Source of the DNA: Sinobacterium caligoides | GTDB taxonomy: Bacteria; Pseudomonadota; Gammaproteobacteria; Pseudomonadales; Sinobacteriaceae | Direction: 5' to 3' | Assembly: GCF_003752585.1 (NCBI RefSeq) | Contig: NZ_RKHR01000003.1 | Location: 1,240,001 to 1,304,000, forward strand | Length of the DNA stretch: 64,000 nucleotides | Part shown: positions 1 to 8,353 of the stretch, in pieces | How positions within the stretch are numbered: position 1 is the stretch's first letter | Layout: each line of letters begins with the position of its first letter | Program-made: the position numbers and the translations under genes | Notes under the pieces: generated by a model | What the model was told of the DNA's origin: nothing | Databases searched by the model: none | What the model saw: only the letters and a program-made list of their open reading frames with translations

Positions 1-115
1 CATGGCTCGCTGCGTCTAAATGCCGCCCACCGACATGCAGTCTATACACTCCTTGCTCTGCTGCATCTAATCTAGCCCGGACTTACTATCAAAAAGACGG
101 AGATCCAAACGCAGC
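1..115 (+). repeat. Degenerate RAYT 3' tail remnant
   Basis: This stretch can be aligned by eye with the non-coding 3' tail of the intact transposase element at 18131-19398: the order of the landmarks CTAATCTAG, then TTACT, then AAAAGACGGAG is kept. It is heavily diverged and has no recognisable right end. The interval 116-213 shows nothing I recognise. Confidence 0.45.
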
Positions 116-213
116 AAGAGCCCTAATCCAGACCTGAAAACCCATTGCCGTTACCACTACACTATCTCCATCTTATTCTCGCCACTGACTCATATCTTCC
201 TCGCCAAAACAAT

Positions 214-297
214 TACCAAGACAGCAAGATTTATTGACCACCGAATGCATCAAAATTAAATCTATATGACAAAATAACGATAAAAATCCTAGCCATT
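214..297 (+). repeat. Degenerate REPIN-like element
   Basis: An old copy of the 90-bp element. It keeps ACCAAGAC at the left, then TATTGACC, then a GACAAAATAACGAT-type block, and a decayed right end (CTAGCCATT for CTTAGTTATT). 298-533 holds no gene that I recognise. Confidence 0.5.
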
Positions 298-533
298 AAG
301 TATTACAAAGTGAGCGGCCTGCCACCCCTACAACTTAATATTTACGGATTAAATCAGAAAAAATAGCTTAGTTATTTAAAATAATAATTTTCCACTTGAA
401 CATCTAAACATCATAAATCTAATTACTAAAAACTTGTAAAATCGTAAGATGAATGGCAATATTGCACGCAGCTCATGCTTGACCGAGCCTGGGTTGAAAA
501 CCTTATCGAATTTTAAACAAAAGGACTTTTGTT

Positions 534-1091
534 ATGATAAAAAAAATGATACTTCTTACCGGTTGCGCTATGGCCATTTCTACTGCAAGCGCAGGAAACC
601 TTCTTGCTCCTGGAGACACTATCAGTGTTGAATGTACAGGTATTAAATTTAGCCTAGAGAGAATTGGCGACACGTATAGGGCAAACTTACCCGGCAAAAC
701 CATTGAGTACTCAGAGCTTACAACGGACATTGACTCATTTGATTTTATATCGAGAGACAGCCATGGCAATACTTTGAATGCGCTGATGCTGAACTATGTA
801 AATGATTACTTGATGATAGATAATAATTCTGGCACCTTCAAAGATGAGTCTGGCTCCTTAAATAGGATTAGGACCCAGGATATAGCTCGATCTTTAATTA
901 ATGCCGCCTCAAGAAGCGAGGTGATAGAGAACCTTAAGCATCAGGGTGTTAATACTTACCGATCAGCAACATTTAACACACCATTACAGATAACTATCAC
1001 AGGCATAGAGCAAAGCCTAGATGGTATTTTCTTCTATGACGCAAAGGACTCTACGAAAAGTCGATCATATCAGAAGTGTTATTTCATGTAA
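534..1091 (+). CDS. Secreted hypothetical protein
   Basis: 185 residues. The N-terminus (MIKKMILL, then a small-residue core ending in STASAG) is a standard Sec signal peptide with likely cleavage near residue 20, so the mature protein should be periplasmic or outer-surface. Two cysteines (in VECTG near the mature N-terminus and in QKCYF at the C-terminus) could form a disulfide. AAAGGA lies about 8 nt before the ATG and supports the start. I recognise no family. It lies on the plus strand, opposite to the integron cassettes, with decayed RAYT/REPIN sequence on both sides and no attC that I can see. Confidence 0.7.
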   Translation: MIKKMILLTGCAMAISTASAGNLLAPGDTISVECTGIKFSLERIGDTYRANLPGKTIEYSELTTDIDSFDFISRDSHGNTLNALMLNYVNDYLMIDNNSGTFKDESGSLNRIRTQDIARSLINAASRSEVIENLKHQGVNTYRSATFNTPLQITITGIEQSLDGIFFYDAKDSTKSRSYQKCYFM

Positions 1092-1342
1092 CACTGAATT
1101 GAACATAGGCTTTAAGCTGACCTACAGTCATTTCGATAGGAGTGACTGTAGCAGCTCACCACAACCGCCAAACCAATTTTTCCGCAAGAAATAATAAATA
1201 TCTAAAATGCGTGGCTGAATTATTAATTAGTATTGAGCACAATAACACTCAATACAACTTAAACCTACACAGAGCCTCATAGGGACTGCGATGGCTAATC
1301 GTATTATTGAATCTAATCGTCAAGATAGATGGTTGCCGGGCC

Positions 1343-1430
1343 ACAAGACATCCCCCCTACTTTCATTGACCTCTGAACGGATAAACATTTAATACATACA
1401 ACAAAATAACGATGGATACCTTAGCCATAT
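1343..1430 (+). repeat. Degenerate REPIN-like element
   Basis: Keeps ACAAGACATCCCC, CATTGACCTCTGAACG, ACAACAAAATAACGATGG and a decayed right end (TACCTTAGCCAT). Same orientation as all other copies. Confidence 0.6.
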
Positions 1431-1435
1431 AAATC

Positions 1436-1535
1436 ATTACTCTGCTGCATCTAATCTAACCCGAACTTATTGTCAAAAGAACTAGAGCCTGTAATTAACT
1501 GCCTATGTAAATGAGATTTAAGATTACAGCTTAAT
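1436..1535 (+). repeat. Degenerate RAYT 3' tail remnant
   Basis: Follows the tail of the intact element (CTGCATCTAATCTA, a TTATTGTCAAAAG-like block, then CTGCCTATGTAAATGAGATTTA) without the terminal hairpin. Together with 1343-1430 it fills most of the gap between the genes at 534 and 1645. Confidence 0.5.
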
Positions 1536-1644
1536 GATTTCTTTTTTTGTAATTTTTATTTCTTAAAACTTACAGCTCATTGACAGAGAGCAAGCCCTGC
1601 TATCTAATGTAATGAAACTTATAAAACAGGAGATTTAATATAAT

Positions 1645-1968
1645 ATGGCTAAATATATAGAGCTAACTAATGATAACTTTGACGCCACAACAAACAATGG
1701 TGTGTCATTGATCGACTTTTGGGCACCTTGGTGTGGCCCTTGTCGAATGATGGCACCAACAATCGAAGAGTTAGCTGAGGACTTTGATGGTCAAGCTAGC
1801 ATTTGTAAAATAAACGCTGACACACAACAGGATTTACTTTCTAAATTTGGCATTAAGTCTGTTCCAACGATTATTTTAATGAAACACGGGGAACCTCTTG
1901 AAACAATACAAGGTGCCTGCTCTAAAAATAAATTAACAGATGCAATAAATGCATTGTTAATAGATTAA
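1645..1968 (+). CDS. Thioredoxin
   Basis: 107 residues, the normal length of a TrxA-type thioredoxin. It has the redox motif WCGPC at about residues 29-33 in FWAPWCGPCRMMAP, the cis-proline segment KSVPTIILMK and the usual C-terminal helix. It would be a cytosolic disulfide reductase working with thioredoxin reductase. The Shine-Dalgarno AGGAGA precedes the ATG. It stands alone on the plus strand between decayed repeats, so it is more likely an accessory paralogue than the housekeeping copy. The REPIN at 1971 begins directly after its stop codon. Confidence 0.93.
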   Translation: MAKYIELTNDNFDATTNNGVSLIDFWAPWCGPCRMMAPTIEELAEDFDGQASICKINADTQQDLLSKFGIKSVPTIILMKHGEPLETIQGACSKNKLTDAINALLID

Positions 1969-1970
1969 GA

Positions 1971-2057
1971 GCTTATCAAGACACCCACCTCACTCTCCTC
2001 TAAATACATCGAATTTGAACGTATACGACAGAGCAACGATGGTTGTCTTAATTATTT
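1971..2057 (+). repeat. REPIN-like element
   Basis: Left end GCTTATCAAGACACCCACC, right end ATGGTTGTCTTAATTATTT, about 87 bp. It abuts the stop codon of the thioredoxin gene. Confidence 0.8.
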
Positions 2058-2205
2058 TCTACAGCTAACCCCCGATTACAGCGACACCGGCCAGCACAAG
2101 GGACTTAAGAGCAATTGCGATCGTACCCTCAGCTAGCCGCCACCACCCTACCGATAAGCATAAGCTTTACAGGGTAAATTAGAAGGGATGGCTTAGTTAT
2201 TTTTT
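2058..2205 (+). repeat. RAYT tail remnant with right-end hairpin
   Basis: Decayed tail ending in GGATGGCTTAGTTATTTTT, the right end of the transposase family. The end lies 3 nt outside the stop codon of the minus-strand gene that follows. Confidence 0.5.
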
Positions 2206-2208
2206 GAG

Positions 2209-2910
2209 CTAATAAGACACTAAATTCTTAGCAATAATCTGGATTGCATCATCTATCCGACTTGAGCCCCAATGAGCCGCATACCCTCGGGTAATCATCT
2301 CCTGATCATATATGTTTACAAGCTCAAAGCATTCATAGCCGTCCTCTACTATTATTGATATCACATGGGTTGCGGCAAGCTCCAATTGTGACCGGAAACG
2401 GTTGTTTACGGTACTATAAGGCATAAAAAAATTAAACAATTCTCTAGCGCAAGCCTCAGGTTTAACACCCTTTGTTCCAACCATTGTTTTGTACGTATCT
2501 CTTGCTCCATGAACATATGTCCTTGAAGGGACTGCACCAAGCGCACCGCCCGCACCACCACCGGCAGCAGCACCAACAACAGCACCGACAGGGCCGCCAG
2601 TTATCCCACCTAATCCCGCTCCAGCAATCCCTCCTGCAAAACCTGTAAGGCCTGCCCACAGCTGCTTCCTAACAACACCATCATCTGATTTATGCCTACG
2701 ATTATAACTCTGCTTCTTAGTAAAAGCGTAATCAATAGCAGTGAAAATATCTGAAGGAACCTCATCACCAGACTTTCTAGGCATATACTGTAAAGACAGC
2801 TGACAACACCTTGCTATTTGAACATGAGTCGGCCGCGCCCCGAGCGGACCGATATCAGCAGTCAATATGTTTCTATCAGTTTCAAGGCTACTAAATATCC
2901 CTAATGGCAT
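2209..2910 (-). CDS. Glycine-zipper membrane-active hypothetical protein
   Basis: 233 residues. Residues about 85-130 form a long Gly/Ala-rich stretch with repeated GxxxG spacing, typical of glycine-zipper segments that insert in or cross membranes. The N-terminal 80 and C-terminal 100 residues look soluble; the C-terminal part includes the segment HVISIIVEDGYECF. AAGGAAG lies 6-8 nt before the ATG. A glycine zipper between soluble domains is seen in several toxin or effector proteins, but nothing else here supports that role, so function is unknown. The stop codon touches the right end of a RAYT remnant and no attC is visible at that end. Confidence 0.75.
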   Translation of the reverse strand: MPLGIFSSLETDRNILTADIGPLGARPTHVQIARCCQLSLQYMPRKSGDEVPSDIFTAIDYAFTKKQSYNRRHKSDDGVVRKQLWAGLTGFAGGIAGAGLGGITGGPVGAVVGAAAGGGAGGALGAVPSRTYVHGARDTYKTMVGTKGVKPEACARELFNFFMPYSTVNNRFRSQLELAATHVISIIVEDGYECFELVNIYDQEMITRGYAAHWGSSRIDDAIQIIAKNLVSY

Positions 2911-3300
2911 AATTCTTCCTTAATATTATTTTTATAAATTAAAGCAATACCAGCTTCTTTATTAGCCAAGCCCTAAAACACAAACTATTTTTGATACAAC
3001 ATGAAAATAATTCACCCCACAGCAAACAGCAGAGGTATATCATAGTTTTCGGACCTTAACCGTGCTTTATTTTACCTTAGCGATATTTTATTTCAATATA
3101 TAGTAGCGATAGGCGCCGCCATAACCTCACCCTGTACGTGGAGAAAAGCACAGAAAACGCCTTACGGACGCATCAAGAGATGCAGCAATACAAAAGGGGT
3201 GTCATCCTAGCTGACAATATTCTTGCGAGGCGTTGCCATCGCTTAGACGGCCGATCATAGAGGTATGCTGTACCTTAGGTAGGACGAAACAGCCGTCAAA
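2911..3300. other. Gene-free stretch
   Basis: About 390 bp without a convincing reading frame. Short pieces resemble decayed repeat sequence (TTACCTTAGCGATATT, AGGCGCCGCC), but I cannot assign a complete attC or REPIN here. Confidence 0.4.
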
Positions 3301-3433
3301 TTAGAATGGGGGCTTGGTTATTCCTCATCTAGCCTAAACCGGATTTACTGCCAAAATACAGAGCACCTGTACTTTATTGGCCGCGTAAGTAAAATGTAAC
3401 CTTTTCAGTTAACTATGGGCGACTTAGTTATTT
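3301..3433 (+). mobile_element. RAYT 3' tail remnant with two right ends
   Basis: 3301-3322 is a decayed right end (GGGGGCTTGGTTATT). 3325-3433 follows the RAYT tail (TCTAGCCTAAACCGGATTTACTGCC, AGAGCACCTGTACTTTATTG) and finishes with AACTATGGGCGACTTAGTTATTT. The coding part of the transposase is missing. Confidence 0.7.
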
Positions 3434-3436
3434 CAC

Positions 3437-3470
3437 AGTTTTGCAAGTCCGTTGTCGCTACTTGTTAAGA
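3437..3470 (-). other. Truncated attC site
   Basis: On the minus strand CTTAACAAG followed by a GTAGCGACAACGGACTTGC-type segment looks like the R''-L'' half of an attC. The rest is replaced by the RAYT right end at 3433. The stop codon of the gene at 3458 lies inside it, as is usual for cassettes. Confidence 0.5.
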
Positions 3471-3937
3471 CTGCATTTGGCAGCCCAACTACCAACTCCA
3501 AGCCATTGATCTTTTATAAAAGTTTCAACTAATTCTGTGCGGCCATATTCTAATGCCTTTGACTCAATTAGAGAGAGTAAAGCTTTAGCTTTCCTGGCTT
3601 TCTTATTATGCTCAGAATCATCACCACATTTTTTATGGATATTTATTTCAGAAACCTCATCAATAAACTTTAAGGTAAGAGCTGAAAGCTCATTATCATG
3701 CGCCTGCTCCTTGTATTTATTTTCGATCTCTTTTTCTTTTGCTTCTAATGCCTTCAGCCTGCTTTTATATTCTTCTTCTTTAACGCTAGCTTCAGCTATT
3801 AACTTTATCATCTCTTCTTGCTGCTTTATTGATTCGAGGCGCTGTTGATCTAGGTAATACCAGCCACCACCAAAAAGAATAGCAACTGCGATAAATGAGC
3901 CCAGAGAGTTGGTTACGTCTTCTTTAGTTACTGACAA
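3458..3937 (-). CDS. Membrane-anchored coiled-coil hypothetical protein
   Basis: 159 residues. One hydrophobic segment at about residues 11-29 (GSFIAVAILFGGGWYYL) is followed by a Glu/Lys-rich heptad-like region (about 30-85) that should be a coiled coil, then a C-terminal region with two Cys. It is probably an inner-membrane protein with a long cytoplasmic or periplasmic helix. It is a typical cassette gene: an attC lies just upstream (3967-4076) and a truncated attC covers its stop codon. I recognise no family. Confidence 0.8.
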   Translation of the reverse strand: MSVTKEDVTNSLGSFIAVAILFGGGWYYLDQQRLESIKQQEEMIKLIAEASVKEEEYKSRLKALEAKEKEIENKYKEQAHDNELSALTLKFIDEVSEINIHKKCGDDSEHNKKARKAKALLSLIESKALEYGRTELVETFIKDQWLGVGSWAAKCSLNK

Positions 3938-3966
3938 ACTATATTTCCTTAGCGATATTGATAGAC

Positions 3967-4076
3967 CTTAATGCCTAAAGCACTCAACAAACACCTGAGC
4001 TTTTATTTTGTGCGAATGTTTTGCCGCACAAAATCGAAGCGAAAAGTATTTAGTCGCTGCAACTTATTTTGTTAGG
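3967..4076 (-). other. attC site
   Basis: Read on the minus strand it runs from TTCCTAACAAAATAAG (R''-L'') to a TTTAGGCATTAAGG-type end (L'-R'). The inner arms TTTTGTGCG and CGCACAAAA form a hairpin. The layout is close to the site at 13606-13677. Confidence 0.75.
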
Positions 4077-4077
4077 A

Positions 4078-4417
4078 ATTCCCCCCACTTGTCTCTTTAA
4101 CATAGTAACAACAGCCAAATAACGATGAGCTTCTTACTTATTTTAAAATTATAATGGGTGGATTAATTATTTCTCCTGTAATAATTTTATCAAAAGGACA
4201 GACCTTACCCACTTTCTCCTTCATAAAGTGTTATGAAACCAGCACCCTTTACACAACAAAGCCGGCTGTAGCCGGCTTATCATCTCACACACTAAAAACC
4301 TAGCAGACAGACCCCACAACCTCTTTACGGAGAATCTCAGGCAGTGACAGCTTGGAAACTATCTACACTATTGGATTGAATATATGAGACAAAATAACGA
4401 TAAATGCCACTCTATCT
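4078..4417 (+). repeat. Decayed REPIN-like sequences
   Basis: Three weak copies: 4112-4145 (AAATAACGATGAGCTTCTTACTTATT), 4146-4173 (AATGGGTGGATTAATTATTT) and 4360-4410 (TTGGATTGAATATATGAGACAAAATAACGATAAA). No gene is visible apart from the hairpin listed separately. Confidence 0.45.
4259..4278. terminator. Short perfect hairpin, possible terminator
   Basis: AAGCCGGC and GCCGGCTT arms with a TGTA-type loop, with an A-rich run on the left side (T-rich on the minus strand). It would serve minus-strand transcripts coming from the gene at 4418-5005. Confidence 0.45.
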
Positions 4418-5005
4418 TTATTGCTTTGAGCAGTTAGAAACTGAGAATGTATGTTGACTATTGCTAAAACTGAAACCAGACAGGTGAAAACCTTTGATTA
4501 ATGTATACATAGTTTTAATATCGTATTTCTTTGATGGGTCAAGCACTGTTATTGAATAATTGCCATCCACGCCTACATCTACTGTATAATTATCATCATT
4601 ATAATCATCACAATCTAGTTCCACTTTATCCTCGGAGGAAATAACTCCTTCGCCGCCATCGTCAACCCCACCACACATTTCATGTTGCTCATGAACCCTC
4701 CGGTAAGAAATGCTGGCTTTTGGACCTGCGTGAGAATCATATTTAATTTCACCTCGATCATAATTAAACCTATCTTCACGGGCCATCCAAGCACTCTCAA
4801 ACATAAGCCAGTTATTAGATGCCCTGGCAGTAATACTTGCAGTGTTATCACCAATTTTTTTAATTTTTACCGTTGTGGTACCACCATATGTATCACCAGA
4901 CACACACTTAAATATTGCCTCATCATTATTGGGCGAATCACTTTTTGCCAGAACATTAAATGACACTGACATTACAACACATGATATAGCTAGCTTTTTA
5001 AACAT
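4418..5005 (-). CDS. Secreted acidic hypothetical protein
   Basis: 196 residues from the chosen start. The N-terminus MFKKLAIS plus the hydrophobic stretch to NVLA is a Sec signal peptide, so the product is exported. The mature part is rich in Asp and has three or four cysteines (FKCVSG, EMCGG, LDCDD, SNCSKQ), suggesting disulfides. AAAGGA is 6 nt before the ATG at 5005; upstream in-frame starts lack a ribosome site at a useful distance. No family recognised. The 3' side is a decayed REPIN (4360-4410). Confidence 0.75.
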   Translation of the reverse strand: MFKKLAISCVVMSVSFNVLAKSDSPNNDEAIFKCVSGDTYGGTTTVKIKKIGDNTASITARASNNWLMFESAWMAREDRFNYDRGEIKYDSHAGPKASISYRRVHEQHEMCGGVDDGGEGVISSEDKVELDCDDYNDDNYTVDVGVDGNYSITVLDPSKKYDIKTMYTLIKGFHLSGFSFSNSQHTFSVSNCSKQ

Positions 5006-5079
5006 ACTCATTCCTTTGAGATATATAACTTTCATTTTTTGTAAAATATTCAATTTTACGATGAGGACTATACCTTAAA

Positions 5080-5310
5080 CCCCACCCTACTTGATTGAAT
5101 ATAAGCGACAAGTAACGACTGCCGTCTTAGTTATTTTGTGTGCCTATGTTGTATTTCTATATATTCTGAAACTGTGCAATTATATTTCCCGCATTGTAAT
5201 TAGCTTCAACCAACACCCCACATAATTAATTAAAGAATACTAAGTCTCACACCTAGCTAAGCACCGCAAGATTTTTATTACAACTAGCGACGAGCGTCTT
5301 AGTTATTTTT
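5080..5310 (+). repeat. Two decayed REPIN-like elements
   Basis: 5080-5137 keeps the right half (TTGATTGAATATAAGCGACAAGTAACGA) and a right end GCCGTCTTAGTTATTTT. 5266-5310 keeps GCACCGCAAGA and the right end GAGCGTCTTAGTTATTTTT. 5311-5544 shows nothing else recognisable. Confidence 0.6.
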
Positions 5311-5544
5311 CACACCAAGCCAACAATTGATCAAACGGAAACGTATATATTTAATTTTATAGAAATGTTTTACAATCAAATAAAGCGCCACTCTCACACA
5401 AGCGGGGAATCGCCAGCCATATATGAAAAGGATTATTTATTGAATCAACCGGTGTCAAGCAAAGGCTGAGAGATCAAACTTAATCGATCAAAGCTTGCAT
5501 AGCACTGATAGCAACAAATCAAATAAAAACAAAGAGGGATAACC

Positions 5545-6246
5545 ATGTTTAAGCAGTTACTACTGGGCCTGGCGATATTTATTACCACGGGGACGTTGAG
5601 CGCAGCTGAGATAGATAAAACACAGCCATATATAATGATGAAACAGGTGTCTAAACAAACCTTCGAACGATTAAAATCAGACCAGGATATCATTCACAAA
5701 AGTCCTGACCATATAAAAGTTATCGTTGAACAAGAGCTAATGCCCTACTTCAACGAAAAATATGCAGCATTAAAACTACTAGGCCCCAATTTAAAAGGCG
5801 CTAAACGCGATGATGTCGCTAAGTTTATCGCCTCTTATCGTACCTATATCGTGAGCGCTTATGCGCAATTTTTAACTCAGTACACTAAGCAGGAGATTGA
5901 ATTTATCCAAGAGCCGCTAGACGCGAGCGAGACGATTACGAGCATGAAAGTAGCTATGATTGATACATCAAAGCCCGATATCAATTTTGAGTTTAAACTG
6001 CGTAAAGATAAAAAAACGGGGGAATGGAAGGCTTTTGGTATTATCACTGAGGGAGCTGGCTTACTTTCCAGCAGGCAGTCAGAATGGAGCAACCAATTAC
6101 GTCAATACGGCATCCTGGCTGTCGCTAAAGATCTTGAGGAGCTAGCTGCTAGACCTATTCGCTTCGAGAGTGAAGACACATTAACTCAGAACAATGACGA
6201 TGAATATCTGATGGGCAAAACTCGCTTCTCTGTGAACATTACGTAG
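5545..6246 (+). CDS. mlaC: MlaC-like periplasmic phospholipid-binding protein
   Basis: 233 residues with a Sec signal peptide (cleavage near TLSAAE). The mature protein has the MlaC/Ttg2D family pattern: QPYIMMKQVSKQTFERLK near its start, VEQELMPYFNEKYAALKLLG, and the two-part core ending with an RKDKKTGEWKAFGIITEG-type strand-turn-strand. MlaC carries lipids between the outer-membrane and inner-membrane parts of the Mla system. No mlaA, B, D, E or F is present here, so this is an orphan copy. AGAGGGA precedes the ATG. A broken second copy lies at 10323-10825. Confidence 0.88.
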   Translation: MFKQLLLGLAIFITTGTLSAAEIDKTQPYIMMKQVSKQTFERLKSDQDIIHKSPDHIKVIVEQELMPYFNEKYAALKLLGPNLKGAKRDDVAKFIASYRTYIVSAYAQFLTQYTKQEIEFIQEPLDASETITSMKVAMIDTSKPDINFEFKLRKDKKTGEWKAFGIITEGAGLLSSRQSEWSNQLRQYGILAVAKDLEELAARPIRFESEDTLTQNNDDEYLMGKTRFSVNIT

Positions 6247-6290
6247 GGAAAGTGTGGATCGTGAGCTATATAGAGGCTCCGCAGGTGATC

Positions 6291-6380
6291 AAGCTTATCA
6301 AGACCACCGTCTTCATTAACTCTGAATGCACCGGGCTGAATATATACGACAGAATAACTATGGGTTTCTTAGTTATTTTT
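6291..6380 (+). repeat. REPIN-like element
   Basis: Left end GCTTATCAAGACCACCG, body with GAATATATACGACAGAATAACTATGGG, right end TTTCTTAGTTATTTTTT. The same sequence variant follows the broken mlaC copy (10856), so gene and repeat were duplicated together. Confidence 0.85.
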
Positions 6381-6398
6381 TGGCCTGGTTAAGCCTTT
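6381..6398 (-). other. Truncated attC (R''-L'' half)
   Basis: On the minus strand GGCTTAACCAGGCC covers the stop codon of the MaoC gene as an attC R'' box would. The rest of the site is replaced by the right end of the REPIN at 6380. Confidence 0.5.
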
Positions 6399-6859
6399 GA
6401 AAACACATCTAAGCCGCTACTTCTTTTTGCCAACAATAAAGGCTGCTTTAATTCCAAAACAGTTAAACCTGACTGATTGACAACTTTAAACTCGAAAGTT
6501 GAAATTCCTCGGTCTGACTTAGATGCTGACTCACGAGCAGCAATACACTCACCAACTAAGTGCAATACATCGTCTGGCCTAACTGGATTATTAAATTTCA
6601 TACTTTCTACGCCAAGAGCCGCAATGACCGCCATTTTCCTCTCTTGTTTGTGTGCAAGCTTAACAAAAATTGAGTACACGTGTGCACCTGATGCTGTTAA
6701 GCCCTTGTAAGGTGATTCTTTTGCTGCGAACAAATCTATATGAAAAGGCATTGGGTCCCATGTTTTCGCGAATTCAATAATCTCGCTTTCAGTTACTTCG
6801 TGCAGGTGCCCCTCTGTGATATAACCAACTACAGCATCTTCAAAATAACAATTACTCAT
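6389..6859 (-). CDS. MaoC-type (R)-enoyl-CoA hydratase-like protein
   Basis: 156 residues, single hot-dog domain. The hydratase signature is seen as DPMPFHID (catalytic Asp and His of the R-hydratase family, about residues 35-42), followed by SGAHVYSIFVKLAHK and the RPDDVLHLVGE strand. Members hydrate trans-2-enoyl-CoA or act in related thioester chemistry. AAAGGA lies before the ATG. It is a cassette gene: an intact attC (6876-6953) lies just upstream and a truncated attC covers its stop. It may supply an accessory acyl-CoA activity, but no partner genes are nearby. Confidence 0.88.
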   Translation of the reverse strand: MSNCYFEDAVVGYITEGHLHEVTESEIIEFAKTWDPMPFHIDLFAAKESPYKGLTASGAHVYSIFVKLAHKQERKMAVIAALGVESMKFNNPVRPDDVLHLVGECIAARESASKSDRGISTFEFKVVNQSGLTVLELKQPLLLAKRSSGLDVFSKA

Positions 6860-6875
6860 TCGTGATTCCTTTGAG

Positions 6876-6953
6876 GTTTAACGCCGCCAACAGCGGCTGA
6901 GCGTAGCGAAGTCCAGCCAGCTTTGCTGGCGAAGCTGCTTGGCCTTGTTATAG
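6876..6953 (-). other. attC site
   Basis: Minus-strand CTATAACAAGGCC (R''-L'') to GGCGGCGTTAAAC (L'-R'); inner hairpin CCAGCAAAGCTGGC. Nearly the same as the sites at 24070 and 27941. Confidence 0.85.
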
Positions 6954-7120
6954 CTGGGCTTGGTGCATTGTTGCTGATTGTGAAGTAAGTCCATGCTAAC
7001 TGCCGCTAAGCCGTGTTGTTGATTATTTGATGAATACAGTACCGTACTAATGGCTGCATGGAAAGTTACAACTAGCTGATAGCTGTAAGAATTTACGACG
7101 ATTACAGGGAGTGGTGGGCG
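6954..7120 (-). repeat. Conserved module preceding an attC
   Basis: On the minus strand this segment lies just before the attC at 6876-6953. It is clearly similar to 24146-24300 and, more weakly, to 28024-28140 (shared blocks AGTACGGTACTGTAT, GCGGCAGTTAGCATGGACTTAC, CACAATCAGCAACAATG). It has no clear start codon. It may be the 3' end of related, decayed cassette genes or a conserved untranslated region. Confidence 0.6.
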
Positions 7121-7169
7121 CCGGAAGAGAGACTGGTCTGAGTATGATTAGAGAGCAGAGCTTTTAGCG

Positions 7170-7294
7170 CTATAACGCCCTGTTAAAGCGTGAGCGACGC
7201 AATACCGAAGCTCCCGCATACCACCTTAACCGCTAAACGCAACGCATAGTACAAATGCCGCGCGTTGCGAATCACTTTTAAGCAGTTTGTTATG
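7170..7294 (-). other. Long Vibrio-type attC site
   Basis: Minus-strand ACATAACAAACTGCTTAAAAG (R''-L'') to CTTTAACAGGGCGTTATAG (L'-R'), about 120 bp. Size and boxes are like the Vibrio repeats. The stop codon of the acetyltransferase gene at 7290 lies in its R'' box. Confidence 0.88.
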
Positions 7295-7652
7295 TGCGTG
7301 CCAAACGGTAGCGCATTACTGTACCCTCACTTTCATCTGTGTAGTTGCCCAGATACACACCGCCACAGTTTTCGATGACCTTTTGTGATGCTGAGTTGTC
7401 GATTGAACAGGTAACAATAGCTGAGTCAGGTACAACATAGTCACGAACCCAAGCGAGAAGAAATGAGGCGACTCCTTTACCACGAGCTGCTGGTCTAGTT
7501 TCATAGCCAATATGACCTATGACGTTTTCAATATACTCATTTGAACCATGGCGAACTCTAACTGAACCAAGAATTGCACCGGACTTCATACAAAAGTAAG
7601 TTGTTATTGGAGCCCAACCGTCAGGTAGTATAAGAGCTTTCCAGACACCCAT
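7290..7652 (-). CDS. GNAT-family N-acetyltransferase
   Basis: 121 residues from the chosen start. The acetyl-CoA binding motif A is visible (RPAARGKGVASFLLAW, matching the R/Q-x-x-G-x-G/A pattern), followed by VTCSIDNSASQKVIENCG, the usual motif B with Asn. The substrate cannot be told. The first codons (MGVWKAL) are the inverted left end of the REPIN at 7632-7722, and the ribosome-binding-like AGAGG, 9 nt before the ATG, also lies in that element. The translation start therefore appears to be supplied by the mobile repeat. The stop codon lies in the attC at 7170-7294. Confidence 0.85.
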   Translation of the reverse strand: MGVWKALILPDGWAPITTYFCMKSGAILGSVRVRHGSNEYIENVIGHIGYETRPAARGKGVASFLLAWVRDYVVPDSAIVTCSIDNSASQKVIENCGGVYLGNYTDESEGTVMRYRLART

Positions 7653-7722
7653 CGTCATTGACCTCTGAATACACAAAATTGAATATATACGACAGAATAA
7701 CAATGGGTGTCTTAGTTATTTT
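7632..7722 (+). repeat. REPIN-like element covering a start codon
   Basis: Left end AGAGCTTTCCAGACACCCATC, right end ATGGGTGTCTTAGTTATTTT. The left variant ending in ACCCAT gives an ATG on the minus strand, used by the acetyltransferase gene. Confidence 0.88.
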
Positions 7723-7740
7723 TTTGCGAAGCATCACCCA

Positions 7741-8340
7741 ACACCAGCATTAGGCTGCGCATAGCCGCCGCACATAAAGGACAACAACCAAAGAGTTACT
7801 ACCCTTCATTGGAAACGAGCGTCAACTCATCCCCAAGGGGATGTGCTTCAACCTAAATGACTATGTGGCGCTCGTCGATCAAACCGAGCGAGTACTACGC
7901 AAAAACAAACGCGGCTGCATCACCAACAACGCCGAATACATCCTAACACGGCTTAATATCTCTGCAGAAAACTGGCTACAGCTAACAAGCTCGTTCGAAC
8001 ACCTTTTTACCGGCCCCGTAGGTAGCACACAAAGCCTGGATGACTACCAGCAACACCACAAGCGAAGACGACGGCACGGCATAACAACTAGCCGCACCCT
8101 GTTTGGCTAAATAAACCTAAGATCAATATAACTTATGCCCGGCTAACCACCCTGCCGTGACTCGCTACGCCTGAACGCTGCTCATCTACCTGAAATTACT
8201 CACTTCATTGCCCTGCAGTACTTAATCTAGCCTAGGTTTTACTGCCAAATGACGGAGCATCCTCTCCTTATTACCTGTGTACGTGAGATTTGCCTTCTTA
8301 TTTAACTATGGGTGTCTTAGTTATTTTTTTAGTTATTTTT
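7741..8340 (+). pseudogene. 5'-truncated RAYT transposase copy
   Basis: Begins inside the transposase at about residue 203 of the intact copy (SIRLRIAAAHKG) and continues through the C-terminus (TSRTLFG) and the 3' tail to the right end (AACTATGGGTGTCTTAG then TTATT). A single base is missing in the CAACAACCAAAGAG segment, so the frame is broken; the longest open part is 7841-8110. A second partial right end (AGTTATTTTT) follows in tandem. Confidence 0.85.
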
Positions 8341-8353
8341 ATGTCTTATTTAT

